Origin: Ardenticatenaceae bacterium
Lineage (GTDB): Bacteria; Chloroflexota; Anaerolineae; Promineifilales; Promineifilaceae
Assembly (NCBI GenBank): GCA_020634235.1
Contig: JACKCB010000001.1
Span: forward strand, 744,001-808,000
Length of the DNA stretch: 64,000 nucleotides
Reading direction: 5' to 3'
In this document: one piece after another, positions 27,961-37,029 of the stretch
Numbering within the stretch: position 1 is the stretch's first letter
How the letters are laid out: each line of letters opens with the position of its first letter
The notes under the pieces: model-generated
The model's database searches: none
What the model was told of the DNA's origin: nothing
The model's input: the letters and a program-made list of their open reading frames with translations, nothing else
Translations under genes and position numbers: made by a program

Positions 27961-29103
27961 TTGACTACCGGGAACACAGCAACCCCCTCCAACGCACCCC
28001 CACCCCGGCCGGGGCTGCTGCGGCGTCTCCTGCCCGGTCTGCGCGTTCTCTTCAGCCTCCTGCTGGGCGGGCTGGGCCTCTGGTACCTCGTCCGCGATAC
28101 CAGCCCCGCTGAAATACGCGCCGCCCTGACCCAAACCTACCTCATCTACATCCTGCTGGCCCTGGTCGTCATCATCCTCACCAGCCTGGCCAAAGCCTGG
28201 CGCTGGCAAATACTCTACTACCCCCGCCACACCGCCCCACCCTACGCCAACCTCTTCTGGACCCTGCAGCTTTCCCAGCTCATCAACACCGCCGTCCCCT
28301 TCCTTCGCATGGGCGAAATCGTGCGCATCATCTACATCGACCGCCAGGTACGGGTGGGCAAAGCCCGTACCCTCGGAACCCTGGTCGTCGAAAAAACGCT
28401 GGAACTGCTCATCCTAATGCTGCTGATGGTTGTCCTGGTGCCCTTTGTCGTCGTGCCCGACTTTGTGCGCGACTCCGGCCTCGTTATGGCCCTCCTGGCA
28501 CTCATCGCCTTTGCCGCCCTGGCGTTGGTCGCCTACCAGACGGCCTTCATCATTCGCCTGCTGCAGCGCGTGGCCGGTCGCCTCCCGGCCGGGTTCACCC
28601 ACCGCCTGCTCCCCCTCCTCATCTCCGGCCTGGAAGGCCTGGCCGCCCTGCGCCGCCGCCGCACCGCCGCCGGCCTCGTCGCCATCTCCACCCTCATCGG
28701 CCTCCTCTACATCCTCACCCCCTTCTTCTTGTTCAAGGCCCTGCAAATCAACCTGGGCCTGGCCGAAGCCACCGCCATCCACGCCGTCCTCAGCGTAGGC
28801 ACCGTACCCGCCTGGGCACCAGCCAACGTCGGCGTCTTCGAGTTTCTGGTCGCCTTCATGCTGCGCTATTTTGACGTCACCAACCCCTCCCTCATCCTCA
28901 CCTACACCATCATCTACCACCTCGTCGTCATCCTGCCCCAAATCATCCTCGGCGGCTTTGCCCTCATTCGGGGCGATTCCCGCGCCGCCACCCGCGAAGC
29001 ACTACACCGCCAGCGCCACCCGGCCGGGACCACCACCCCCCTGCCCGAACCGCGCCTCCTGGAACCCCAAGTCGTCGACACCCCCTTTAGCGACGCAGGC
29101 TAG
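27961..29103 (+). CDS. Flippase-like integral membrane protein (LPG synthase TM family)
   Basis: 380 residues with about eight membrane helices and the family motifs SLAKAWRWQILY, LQLSQLINTAVPFLRMGEIVR, RTLGTLVVEKTLELLILM and GTVPAWAPANVGVFEFLVA, which place it in the UPF0104/LPG_synthase_TM (AglD-related) group. Relatives act in lipid-linked sugar or aminoacyl-lipid movement across the membrane. The start is taken as TTG at 27961, 8 bp after the peptidase stop, because no ATG precedes the first helix. Given its neighbours, moving a lipid-linked glycan is the most likely job. Confidence 0.8.
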   Translation: MTTGNTATPSNAPPPRPGLLRRLLPGLRVLFSLLLGGLGLWYLVRDTSPAEIRAALTQTYLIYILLALVVIILTSLAKAWRWQILYYPRHTAPPYANLFWTLQLSQLINTAVPFLRMGEIVRIIYIDRQVRVGKARTLGTLVVEKTLELLILMLLMVVLVPFVVVPDFVRDSGLVMALLALIAFAALALVAYQTAFIIRLLQRVAGRLPAGFTHRLLPLLISGLEGLAALRRRRTAAGLVAISTLIGLLYILTPFFLFKALQINLGLAEATAIHAVLSVGTVPAWAPANVGVFEFLVAFMLRYFDVTNPSLILTYTIIYHLVVILPQIILGGFALIRGDSRAATREALHRQRHPAGTTTPLPEPRLLEPQVVDTPFSDAG

Positions 29104-29110
29104 CCGCCCC

Positions 29111-30628
29111 ATGACCGCGCCCGGCAACCAGCCCCCCACAGCCAGCGCCCCCCGCATCTCCGTCATCGTCCCGGCCCACAACATGGCCGGCAGCGTCACC
29201 AACTGCGTCCAGGCCCTGCGCCGCCAAACCCTCCCCCCGGCCGGGTACGAAATCATCGTCGTCGATGACGGCTCCACCGACGGCACCGGCCGGGCCGCCG
29301 CCGCCGCCGGAGCCACCCAAGTCATCCACAAGCCCCGCGGCGGATACGCCGCCGCCGCCCGCAACCTGGGCATCCGCACCGCCCGCGGCGACATCCTCTG
29401 CTTCACCGACGCCGACTGCTGCCCCCATCCCGACTGGCTGGCCCAAATCACCGCCCCCCTGGCCAACCCAGACCTGGCCGGCGTCAAAGGCACCTACGAC
29501 AGCCAGCAGCGCGAACTCGTTGCCCGCTTCGTCCAACTGGAATACGAAGAAAAATACGACCGCCTGCGCCGCCAGCCACGCATTAACTTCATCGACTTCT
29601 ACTCCGCCGCCTTCCGCCGCCAGGTCCTGCTGGCCAACGGCGGCTTCGACGAAACCTTCCCCAACTCCGAAGACCGCGAACTCTCCTTCCGCCTGGCCAC
29701 CCGCGGCTACCAGATGGTCTTCCAACCCCACGCCACCGTCACCCACATCCACGCCCACACCCTGCCCGACTACTTCAGCAAAAAGGTGCGCAACGGCTAC
29801 TGGACCGCCCAGGTCGTGCGCCGCTTCCCCACCCACGGCGTCGACGATTCCCACACCCCACAAAGCGCCAAGCTGCAAATCCTGCTCATGGCCCTCTGCT
29901 ACGCCAGCCTGGTCGCTCTGCTCCTATCGCCGTGGGGCGGGCTGCTGCCCCTCCTCTGGCTGCTCATCTTCGCCCTGACCACCCTGCCCTTCGTGCGCGC
30001 CGCCTGGGCCAAAGACCGGCCGGTCGCCCTGGCCGCCCCCTTTCTGCTGGCCGCCCGCGCCACCGCCCTGGGGCTGGGCTACGCCTGGGGCCTGGCCCGG
30101 CCGGTACACTTCCAACCCGCACCCAACGACAGCCAGGTAGCCACCATCAGCGGCCTCAACTACCTGCTCAAGCGCGGTCTAGACCTGGCCATCAGCCTGC
30201 CCGGACTGCTGCTTACCGGCCTGTTGTGGCCCTGGCTAATCCTGCACCTCAAGCGCCACGCCCCCCACAGCCCCCGCTTGCAGCGCCAACGCTTTGCCGG
30301 GCAAAACGGCACCCCCTTCACCCGCTACTGCTTCACCCCCACACCCCGCCTGCGTCGCTGGCGACTGGCCGGCCTGCCCCAGCTCTACAACGTGCTCAAA
30401 GGGGATATGAGCCTGGTCGGCCCCCGGCCGGAGAGCATCCACACCGCCGCCACCTACCCCGATTGGCACCGCCCCCGCCTGGCCGTCAAACCCGGCATCC
30501 TCCCCCCCACCCGGCCGGGTCCCCAAACAGACGACGAGCGCGTGCAGCAAGAGCTGGCCTACATCACCCACTACCGCCTCAGCCACGACCTGCGCCGGCT
30601 GTGGGCCGCCCGTCGCCGCCCCGCCTGA
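29111..30628 (+). CDS. GT2 glycosyltransferase fused to a degenerate sugar-phosphate transferase
   Basis: 505 residues. Residues 15-245 are a GT-A family 2 glycosyltransferase: ISVIVPAHNMAGSVTNCVQA, VVDDGSTDGTG, CFTDADCCPHPDWL (metal-binding DxD), and FPNSEDRELSFRLATRGY. Two or three membrane helices (about 255-330) follow. The last 160 residues resemble the bacterial sugar transferase (WcaJ/PglC-type monotopic PGT) with LKRGLDLAISLPGLLL and LPQLYNVLKGDMSLVGPRPE. In active PGTs the Asp-Glu pair of LDELPQ is catalytic; here Ala420-Gly421 stand in its place and the KFRTM motif is also changed, so the PGT part is probably inactive. It starts 7 bp after the flippase-like gene. Confidence 0.82.
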   Translation: MTAPGNQPPTASAPRISVIVPAHNMAGSVTNCVQALRRQTLPPAGYEIIVVDDGSTDGTGRAAAAAGATQVIHKPRGGYAAAARNLGIRTARGDILCFTDADCCPHPDWLAQITAPLANPDLAGVKGTYDSQQRELVARFVQLEYEEKYDRLRRQPRINFIDFYSAAFRRQVLLANGGFDETFPNSEDRELSFRLATRGYQMVFQPHATVTHIHAHTLPDYFSKKVRNGYWTAQVVRRFPTHGVDDSHTPQSAKLQILLMALCYASLVALLLSPWGGLLPLLWLLIFALTTLPFVRAAWAKDRPVALAAPFLLAARATALGLGYAWGLARPVHFQPAPNDSQVATISGLNYLLKRGLDLAISLPGLLLTGLLWPWLILHLKRHAPHSPRLQRQRFAGQNGTPFTRYCFTPTPRLRRWRLAGLPQLYNVLKGDMSLVGPRPESIHTAATYPDWHRPRLAVKPGILPPTRPGPQTDDERVQQELAYITHYRLSHDLRRLWAARRRPA

Positions 30629-30634
30629 ATCCGC

Positions 30635-30662
30635 TTGCGCATCCCCTTGTCAATGGTATAGT
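30635..30662 (+). promoter_or_regulatory. Promoter at the end of the GT2 gene region
   Basis: TTGCGC (30635-30640), 16 bp, TATAGT (30657-30662). Transcription should start near 30669, within a few nt of the ATG at 30672, so the downstream mRNA would have little or no leader. This allows the second half of the island to be expressed separately. Confidence 0.5.
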
Positions 30663-30671
30663 GTGCGCCTG

Positions 30672-31559
30672 ATGAGCGATAACACCACCCCGCCCCAGCT
30701 TCTGGTCCGCTACGACTGGCTGCACGGCAAGCCCAACGGCACGCTGTTCGTCCACCCGGCCGGGGCACATTACATCGTGGTCAGCAAATTGGGGAACCAA
30801 CTGCTGCTCTCCATCGTCGACCGGCAAGACCCCCGCTCCAATTTCGTGCAAACCGCCCTGGACATCACCCAGCCCCTGGCCCTGCAATTCGACTACATGC
30901 AAGCCATGCTCCTCAGCCTGCTGTGGGTGCCCCAGCCCCAACGCATCGGCATGCTGGGGCTGGGCGGCGGCGCCCTGCCCCTGGTGCTGCACCACTTCCT
31001 GCCCCAGGCCACCATCGATTGCATCGAAATCAGCCCCACCGTCGTCGACGTCGCCCGGCGCTTCTTTGGCTTCCAGCCCGACGAGCGGCTGCAACTCTGC
31101 CTCAGCGATGGCCGCGACTTCCTGGCCACCCAAACCACGCGCTACGACATCCTGCTGATGGATATCTTTTTGGACAAGGGGCAAACGCCCAGCCACCTGC
31201 TAACCATCGAATTCCAGCAGTTGTGCCGCCAGCGCCTGAACGACAACGGGGTCCTGGTCGTCAACATCGCCCAGGATGGCCCGCTGGGTGCCGAACGGCT
31301 GCACACCCTCCGCCAGGTCTTCCCCTACGTCACCATCTGCCCCGTGTCCGACGTCACCTGGGTCTGCTTCGCGGCCACCCGCCCACCCCGGCCGGGGCAC
31401 GAACGCCTCACCCTGGCCCAATCCCTGGCCACGCAGTACGCCTTCCCCTTCCCCCTGCACCACTGGGCCACAAAACTGGTAGACAGCCGCACCTTACCGG
31501 CCGGGACCAACCCATCCCCGCCCCCCCTGACCGATGCCACCCCCAGCGGCACTGCCTGA
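30672..31559 (+). CDS. Spermidine-synthase-like Rossmann protein
   Basis: 295 residues with the polyamine-synthase/SAM-methyltransferase fold: IGMLGLGGGALPLVLHHFLP (SAM-type glycine loop, about 92-112), DCIEISPTVVDVARRFFGF (acidic residue at the end of beta-2), SDGRDFLATQTTRYDILLMDIF and NGVLVVNIAQD. Stand-alone homologues are common in Chloroflexota and are not always polyamine enzymes. The -10 box lies 9 nt before the ATG. A GTG at 30663 is in frame but would start inside the likely untranscribed region. The role in the glycan island is not evident. Confidence 0.8.
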   Translation: MSDNTTPPQLLVRYDWLHGKPNGTLFVHPAGAHYIVVSKLGNQLLLSIVDRQDPRSNFVQTALDITQPLALQFDYMQAMLLSLLWVPQPQRIGMLGLGGGALPLVLHHFLPQATIDCIEISPTVVDVARRFFGFQPDERLQLCLSDGRDFLATQTTRYDILLMDIFLDKGQTPSHLLTIEFQQLCRQRLNDNGVLVVNIAQDGPLGAERLHTLRQVFPYVTICPVSDVTWVCFAATRPPRPGHERLTLAQSLATQYAFPFPLHHWATKLVDSRTLPAGTNPSPPPLTDATPSGTA

Positions 31560-31579
31560 GCCGGCCCCAACGCCACCCC

Positions 31580-32986
31580 ATGACCCCGCTGCAGCGCCTC
31601 CGCCAACCACGCGCCCCCCTGCTGGCCACCCTCCTGGCCCTGCTCATCTACCGCCTCACCCTCGCCCCCGACCTCACCTGGGCACACCACGGCGGCGACG
31701 GCGGCGACCTCATCACCGCCGCCGTAACCCTGGGCGTCCCCCATCCCACCGGCTACCCACTATACGTACTGCTGGGCCAGCTTATCAGCCACTTCCCGGC
31801 CGGGAACATCCCCTTCCGTTTCAACCTCTTCTCCGCCCTCTGCCTGGCCCTGGCTGCTGGCCTGGTCGCCGCCACCACCCGCGCCCGGCCGGGCATCCAA
31901 CTGGCCGCCGGCCTTACCTTTGCCCTACTGCCCCTCGTCTGGAGCCAGGCCGTCATCAGCGAAGTATACGGCCTTAACCTGCTGCTGGTAGCCGCCCTGC
32001 TGTGGGTCTTGCGCCGCCCCATGCCGCCGCCGGCCGCCCGGCCGGGGCTGGCCGCCGGCCTCCTGTGGGGTCTCAGCCTCACCACCCACCTCACCTCCCT
32101 GCTGCTGCTGCCCCTCATCCTCTGGTCATGGACCAGGCCACCCCGGCCGGTGCTTCGCTATTTCCTGGCCGGCCTGCTGCTGGGTCTTACCCTGCTCTGC
32201 CTGCCCCCTCTGCTGGCCGCCGGGTCCAGCCCGGTCGTTTGGGGCGATCTATCCCACCCGGCCGGGTGGTGGTGGCTCGTCAGCGGGCAGCTCTACCGCT
32301 ACAACGTGCTGGCCCTGCCGCCGGCCGATTGGCTGCCCCGCCTGGCCCAGTGGAGCCGCGCCGCGCTGCTTGGCTACGCCTGGTTCATCCTGCCCCTGCT
32401 GTGGCTGGGCCGGCAAACGCTGCTGGCCCCCGGCCGGGGCAACCCCACCTGGCCCATCACCCTCACCGCCACCCTTTACACCCTCTACGCCTTCGGCTAC
32501 CACACCAACGACGCCGCCGTCTTCCTCCTGCCCGCCCTGCTGCTGCTTAGCATTCTATTAGCGGACGGCCTGCGCCCTCTTGGGCCAGCCGCCCTCCTTT
32601 TGCCCATCGCCTTACTCATGCTAAACTTCGACGGTCAGAATCTGAGTCGCGACCAGATAGTGCGCCCGCTGGCCGGCAGCGTGCTGCGGGCCGCCCCCGC
32701 CAACGCAATTCTCATGGCTCCCGGGGACCAGACGATCTTCACCCTCTGGTATTTTCAGCACGTAGAAGGGCAGCGGCCAGACCTGATCCTTGTCGACAGC
32801 AACCTGTTCGCCTTTGACTGGTACCGGCAGCGGCTGGGGCAGCAGTACCCGGAGCTGCACCACCTGGCCGAAGATGATTTGCCCGGCTTCCGAGCCCAAA
32901 ATGGGACGCAACCCATTTGTGACGTGGCCCTGACCGCGCCGCAGCCGCTCATCTGCCCGGCCGGGGTCATCCCGCCACCCAGTTAG
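31580..32986 (+). CDS. DUF2723 membrane protein, protein-O-mannosyltransferase-like
   Basis: 468 residues with about ten membrane helices. The N-terminal helix and loop LTLAPDLTWAHHGGDGGDLI, followed by TAAVTLGVPHPTGYPLYVLL, match the DUF2723 signature, in which an acidic loop after TM1 is the likely catalytic site as in GT-C protein O-mannosyltransferases. A short soluble C-terminal domain (about 395-468) follows. I infer that it transfers a sugar from a lipid carrier onto exported proteins or glycans. The ATG at 31580 gives a complete first helix. A longer relative is at 58311. Confidence 0.8.
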   Translation: MTPLQRLRQPRAPLLATLLALLIYRLTLAPDLTWAHHGGDGGDLITAAVTLGVPHPTGYPLYVLLGQLISHFPAGNIPFRFNLFSALCLALAAGLVAATTRARPGIQLAAGLTFALLPLVWSQAVISEVYGLNLLLVAALLWVLRRPMPPPAARPGLAAGLLWGLSLTTHLTSLLLLPLILWSWTRPPRPVLRYFLAGLLLGLTLLCLPPLLAAGSSPVVWGDLSHPAGWWWLVSGQLYRYNVLALPPADWLPRLAQWSRAALLGYAWFILPLLWLGRQTLLAPGRGNPTWPITLTATLYTLYAFGYHTNDAAVFLLPALLLLSILLADGLRPLGPAALLLPIALLMLNFDGQNLSRDQIVRPLAGSVLRAAPANAILMAPGDQTIFTLWYFQHVEGQRPDLILVDSNLFAFDWYRQRLGQQYPELHHLAEDDLPGFRAQNGTQPICDVALTAPQPLICPAGVIPPPS

Positions 32987-33002
32987 TTTGAGGAAAGCAC
33001 AC

Positions 33003-35048
33003 TTGGCCAATCCAGCCACCGACCAGCCCCCACCCAAAGCCGCCACCCCGGCCGGGGACCGCCAAAAAGAGCGCCGCCTGGCGAAACGCCTGCTGCTAGG
33101 GGCACTGCTCCTTGTCTTGCTCTGGCTGGGCTTCAAAATGTGGCGCATCGCCAGCCTGGCCCAATCCTTGCTGGCCCGCCAAACCCAGGCCGAGCAAATC
33201 ATGGCCAACGGCTTTAGCAGCGCCGACCCCGACGCCATCGAGGCCCTGGTCTACGGCGTGCGCGGCGACGTGGCCGCCCTGCACCACGAAGCGCGCCCCT
33301 TCGCCGCCGTGGGCGGGCTGCTGGGTTGGCTGCCCGCCGTTGGCCCCAGCCTGGCCGCCGCCCCCCACCTGCTGGACATGGCCGACAGCGGCACCGAAGC
33401 CGCCGCCTACGCCGTGCGCGGCCTGAAACCGGCCATCGCCCTGCTGCAAGAGGATGCATCTGGCAGCCCGGCCCTGCCGGCGCTCATGCAAATTGTGGCC
33501 GCCGCCGCGCCAGACCTGGCCCAGGCCTCTGCGGCCATGGATGAGGCCCTGGCGGCGCGGGCCAGGATACAAAACAGCGAGGCGCTGCCCGGCCGGGTAC
33601 GCCAACTATTAGACCTGTTCGACCATCGCGGGCGGCAGGTGAGCGAATTCCTGAAGCTGGCCCAGGTGCTGCCGGGCATGGCCGGCCTGGATGGCCCGCG
33701 CACCTACTTGATCATCGCCCAAAACCAGGACGAACTGCGCCCCACCGGTGGTTTCTTCAGCGGCGTGGGGCTGCTGGTCATGGACAACGGGCAAATCGTG
33801 TCGGTCGATTTTTCCGACGCCAGCGCGGTGGGCAAATGGTGGGAAAAGCCGTTCGATTTCCCGCCCCAGCCGCTGTACGACCTGATGGGGCTAGAGCTGT
33901 TTCTGCTGCGCGATGCCAATTTCTGGCCCGATTTCCCCGTCTCAGCCGAGCAGGCCATTGACCTGTACAGTTACAGCGAGGATGTGCCCCCCCCGGATGG
34001 GGTAATCGCCCTGGATCAGACGTTCGTGGCCATGCTGCTGGGCCTCACCGGCCCGCTAGACGTGCCGGAGCTGGGCGTGCGCGTGAATCAGCGCAACGTC
34101 ATCGACGAGCTGCGGTCTGCCTGGCAAATCCAGGAGGGGCAGTCGCAGCGGGAGTGGGTTTCCAGCCGCAAGGAGTTCATGGGGCCGTTTGCCGCGGCGC
34201 TGCGCACCCGGCTGGAGTCGGGGCTGGGCAGTATTGACCCGCTGTTCCTGGCCGACACGCTGGAAACAGCTATCACCACCGGCCATTTGCAGGTGTATGT
34301 GCGCGACCCGGCCGGGGCGGCGCTGCTAGATGCCCTGAACTGGGACGGCCGGCTGGAAAACCCGGCCGGGCAAGATTTCCTGCTGGTGGTGGACACCAAC
34401 GTGGGCTACAACAAGACCAATCCGTTTATTGAGTCCAGCCTGACCTATGCCGTAACCCTGGCCAGCGATGGCCCGGCCGTGGCCAACCTGGACCTGGTCT
34501 ACCGCCACACCCGGCCGGATAACGGCCAGCCCTGTTTCCAGGGTACCGAAGCCGCCTATGTGGCCGGCGATGATTACGCCAAGCTGCTGGAGGGCTGCTA
34601 TTTCAACTACCTGCGGCTGTACACCCCGGCCGGGATAGAGCTGCTAGACGCTACCCGCCACTTCGCCCCGGCCGAGGCCTTTCTGGCTGGCCGTGGCTGG
34701 GACCGGCCGGCGCAGATCATCAATGAGCATCCCGATTTCAGCACCATTGTCAATTTCTTCCTGCTGCCCTATGCGCAAGAGCTGACCTCCAGCTACCGTT
34801 ACCAACTTCCGGCCAACGTGGTGCAGGCGGAAGGGGGCGCGCAGCGCTACCTGCTGACGCTGGCCACCCAGGCGGGTGCCCCACCCCGGCCGGTGACGGT
34901 AGAGATCACCCTGCCGCCGGGCACAAGCCTGTTATCTGCCGAACCACCGGGGATTGTGTTCACCCCAGCCACAGGGTCCAATCCACAAACGGTAACGTAC
35001 TTTCTCGACCAGACAACCAACCAGATCATCTCCGTGACGTACCGCTAG
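33003..35048 (+). CDS. DUF4012-domain envelope protein
   Basis: 681 residues from TTG 33003, preceded by GAGGAAAG; an in-frame TTG at 32988 is possible. One membrane helix (about 30-48, LLLGALLLVLLWLGFKMW) leads to a large extracytoplasmic region. Residues about 225-480 match DUF4012: YLIIAQNQDELRPTGGFFSGV, WPDFPVSAEQAIDLY, VIALDQTFVAMLLGLTGP. This family turns up in capsule and cell-wall glycan clusters and is distantly linked to LytR-CpsA-Psr-type ligases. Its biochemical role is not known. The end (about 590-680) is a beta-rich domain. Confidence 0.82.
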   Translation: MANPATDQPPPKAATPAGDRQKERRLAKRLLLGALLLVLLWLGFKMWRIASLAQSLLARQTQAEQIMANGFSSADPDAIEALVYGVRGDVAALHHEARPFAAVGGLLGWLPAVGPSLAAAPHLLDMADSGTEAAAYAVRGLKPAIALLQEDASGSPALPALMQIVAAAAPDLAQASAAMDEALAARARIQNSEALPGRVRQLLDLFDHRGRQVSEFLKLAQVLPGMAGLDGPRTYLIIAQNQDELRPTGGFFSGVGLLVMDNGQIVSVDFSDASAVGKWWEKPFDFPPQPLYDLMGLELFLLRDANFWPDFPVSAEQAIDLYSYSEDVPPPDGVIALDQTFVAMLLGLTGPLDVPELGVRVNQRNVIDELRSAWQIQEGQSQREWVSSRKEFMGPFAAALRTRLESGLGSIDPLFLADTLETAITTGHLQVYVRDPAGAALLDALNWDGRLENPAGQDFLLVVDTNVGYNKTNPFIESSLTYAVTLASDGPAVANLDLVYRHTRPDNGQPCFQGTEAAYVAGDDYAKLLEGCYFNYLRLYTPAGIELLDATRHFAPAEAFLAGRGWDRPAQIINEHPDFSTIVNFFLLPYAQELTSSYRYQLPANVVQAEGGAQRYLLTLATQAGAPPRPVTVEITLPPGTSLLSAEPPGIVFTPATGSNPQTVTYFLDQTTNQIISVTYR

Positions 35049-35056
35049 GGGTTTAC

Positions 35057-36001
35057 ATGTCTAAACAAGCTGCTCTCCTCATCTCTATCATACTGCTGGT
35101 GGTTGTCCTGGCCACCCGGCCGGGGACGGCCGAAACCTATGACAGCGCCCAAACCGTGCCTTCCCGCACCCCAACCTCCGAAGCTTCGGCCACGCCCGGC
35201 GACGACAACACGCCCCAACCCACCGAGCCGGCCAACACCCCGCCGCCCGGCGACACACCGCCCCCCCCAGGCGACACGCCGCCACCAGACAGCTCGCCCA
35301 CGGCCACCAGTGCCGCTGCCGTCACCCTGGCCCCCACGCCGGAGGGCGGCTTCCTGCCCACGGCAGAGGCTTGCAGCCTGAACCCCACGGCCCAGGCGTT
35401 TAGCAAGCTCAACGTGCGCAGTGGCCCCGGCTCCGATTATGACCAGGTAGGCCGCATGAATTATCTGGAAGTGCGACCGGTGATTGGCCGGACCGCCTTT
35501 GCCCCGTGGTGGCAGGTTATGCTGGTCGATGGCACCATTGGCTGGGTGGCGGATGAGTTTGTGGTGGTTACCGGCTACACCGCGGCGCTGCCCTACGTGG
35601 ATGCGCCGCCGCTGCCCAACGGCAGCACGCCCACCCCTGGCCCCCGTTGGGAACCCACGCCCAACCCAATCTGCACCCCGCCGCCCACGCCCACGGCTTC
35701 GGCAACGCCCATCCCCACGTCTACTGCATCACCGTCGCCGCAGCCGCCAACCCAGGCCCCGGCCGGGAGCGAAAGCTCCCCCACTGCCCCACCAGCCCCC
35801 AGCGACACGCCCTCGCCGGCCGCCAGCAGCACGCCGCTGCCCAGCTTCACCCCTACCAGCGCCCTAACCAGCACGCCGCTGCCCACCGCCGAACCACTGC
35901 CGGTGCCCCCTGCCCAAAGCAGCGGGCTGGGCTGGCTGCCCATTATCGGCGCGGTTATCCTGGTGGGTGCAGCTATTGTGCTGCTGGCGCGCCGCCGCTA
36001 A
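35057..36001 (+). CDS. Secreted SH3b-domain protein with Pro/Thr linkers and C-terminal anchor
   Basis: 314 residues. A signal peptide or anchor (about 5-22) and a Pro/Thr linker (about 35-100) come before one bacterial SH3b module (about 112-175: LNVRSGPGSDYDQVGRM, WWQVMLVDGTIGWVADEFV), which usually binds cell-wall glycan or peptides. A second, longer Pro/Thr/Ser region follows (about 190-285), and the chain ends with a membrane helix (LPIIGAVILVGAAIVLLA) and RRR. It starts 8 bp after the DUF4012 gene and is the last gene before a strong terminator, closing the island. Confidence 0.8.
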   Translation: MSKQAALLISIILLVVVLATRPGTAETYDSAQTVPSRTPTSEASATPGDDNTPQPTEPANTPPPGDTPPPPGDTPPPDSSPTATSAAAVTLAPTPEGGFLPTAEACSLNPTAQAFSKLNVRSGPGSDYDQVGRMNYLEVRPVIGRTAFAPWWQVMLVDGTIGWVADEFVVVTGYTAALPYVDAPPLPNGSTPTPGPRWEPTPNPICTPPPTPTASATPIPTSTASPSPQPPTQAPAGSESSPTAPPAPSDTPSPAASSTPLPSFTPTSALTSTPLPTAEPLPVPPAQSSGLGWLPIIGAVILVGAAIVLLARRR

Positions 36002-36034
36002 CGCCATCGACCCTGGGCCAGGCGCAACAAAACA

Positions 36035-36066
36035 AAAACAGCCCCCCCGGCCGGGAGGGCTGTTTT
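36035..36066. terminator. Two-way terminator closing the surface island
   Basis: AAAACAGCCC (36035-36044) pairs with GGGCTGTTTT (36057-36066). After a C/A mismatch, three more C-G pairs close on the loop GGCC. The A-rich 5' side and T-rich 3' side make it work for both the SH3b gene (+) and the lipoprotein gene (-). A CCCGGCCGGG palindrome (36046-36055) forms its tip. Confidence 0.9.
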
Positions 36067-36095
36067 CTTATCTGGCGTTCTGACGACCCCGGTAC

Positions 36096-36764
36096 TTACT
36101 GGGGCAGGGCAATGATCATGAAGTTGCTGGACGTCAGCACGTCGGACAGGGCCGCGTCGGCCGCCAGGAAGACGGTCGCTTTGGCCTCCATACCAATCTT
36201 GTATTCAAAGGGCTTCAATTGGGAGCCGTCGAGCAGGAAGATGTCGGCCAGCCCCTGGGTAGCCATGCGGAAAGATGCCCCGTTGGGCGCGCGAATCACG
36301 AATTCCGGGCTGGTCTGGGGTGTCAGGTTCATGCTAATCACCTCGCCGCGGGCAATGAATTCTACGCCACGGGGGGTAACTTCCGGATTTATTTCCAGGC
36401 CAGTTTCGGGGTCAATGCCAAAATAGACGCCTTCGCCGTCGCCAGCTGCCGCAGCAGTGTCGCCGGCCGCGGAATCTGTGGCGGCGGTGTCACCTGTGTT
36501 GTCCTCAGTCATGGCCGGTTCATCGGTTGGCTCCTGCACCGTTTCTTCGACCGGGGCTGCATCCTCCCCGGCCGGGGGGTCTGCTGCCACTTCATCGGTG
36601 GCCGGCTCATCCGCAGATGGCGCGGCCGGGTCATTGGCTGGGGCTGCTCCTGCGCTGTCACCGACCGCATTGGCGGCCGGCTCAGCGCTGTTGCCGGACC
36701 CGCCACAAGCGGCCAGAAGCAACACCAGGAGCAATGCAAACACAACAGTTAAAACTCTCCTCAT
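36096..36764 (-). CDS. Acidic Ala/Pro-rich lipoprotein
   Basis: 222 residues. The lipobox LLLAACGG (Cys20) predicts a lipoprotein on the outer face of the membrane. A long disordered, acidic stretch rich in Ala, Asp, Glu, Pro and Thr (about 25-110) leads to a compact C-terminal domain (about 112-222: VYFGIDPETGLEINPEVTPR, AKATVFLAADAALSDVLTS) that I cannot place. The start was set by GGAGG 6 bp before the ATG at 36764. It faces the terminator at 36035 and has its own promoter. Confidence 0.75.
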   Translation of the reverse strand: MRRVLTVVFALLLVLLLAACGGSGNSAEPAANAVGDSAGAAPANDPAAPSADEPATDEVAADPPAGEDAAPVEETVQEPTDEPAMTEDNTGDTAATDSAAGDTAAAAGDGEGVYFGIDPETGLEINPEVTPRGVEFIARGEVISMNLTPQTSPEFVIRAPNGASFRMATQGLADIFLLDGSQLKPFEYKIGMEAKATVFLAADAALSDVLTSSNFMIIALPQ

Positions 36765-36805
36765 TACTACCTCCATATTCTGTGATTTGCCAAGACAGCG
36801 GTAAG

Positions 36806-36833
36806 ATGATACAGAATCCAGGGAAAACGGCAA
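36806..36833 (-). promoter_or_regulatory. Promoter of the lipoprotein gene
   Basis: Minus strand: TTGCCG (36833-36828), 16 bp, TATCAT (36811-36806). The start site would be near 36799, about 35 nt before the ATG, leaving room for the GGAGG ribosome-binding site. The 305-bp gap 36765-37069 also holds the htpG -10 box and two CCCGGCCGGG palindromes (36871-36880, 37019-37028). Confidence 0.6.
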
Positions 36834-37029
36834 CACTTGGCCAACATCACGCAACATCACGCGCGGCCGCCCCGGCCGGGCAGCTCACCTGTCTAACCTT
36901 TATCTAACATTTTTCCGCTATCATCCCCAAAGGGTCGCCAATCTGACCAATTTGAAGCTGGCATTATCTGAGCAGAGCGGGAAACCGTCTGGCCGTGCCG
37001 CGCAAGTCGCCATCACTTCCCGGCCGGGG

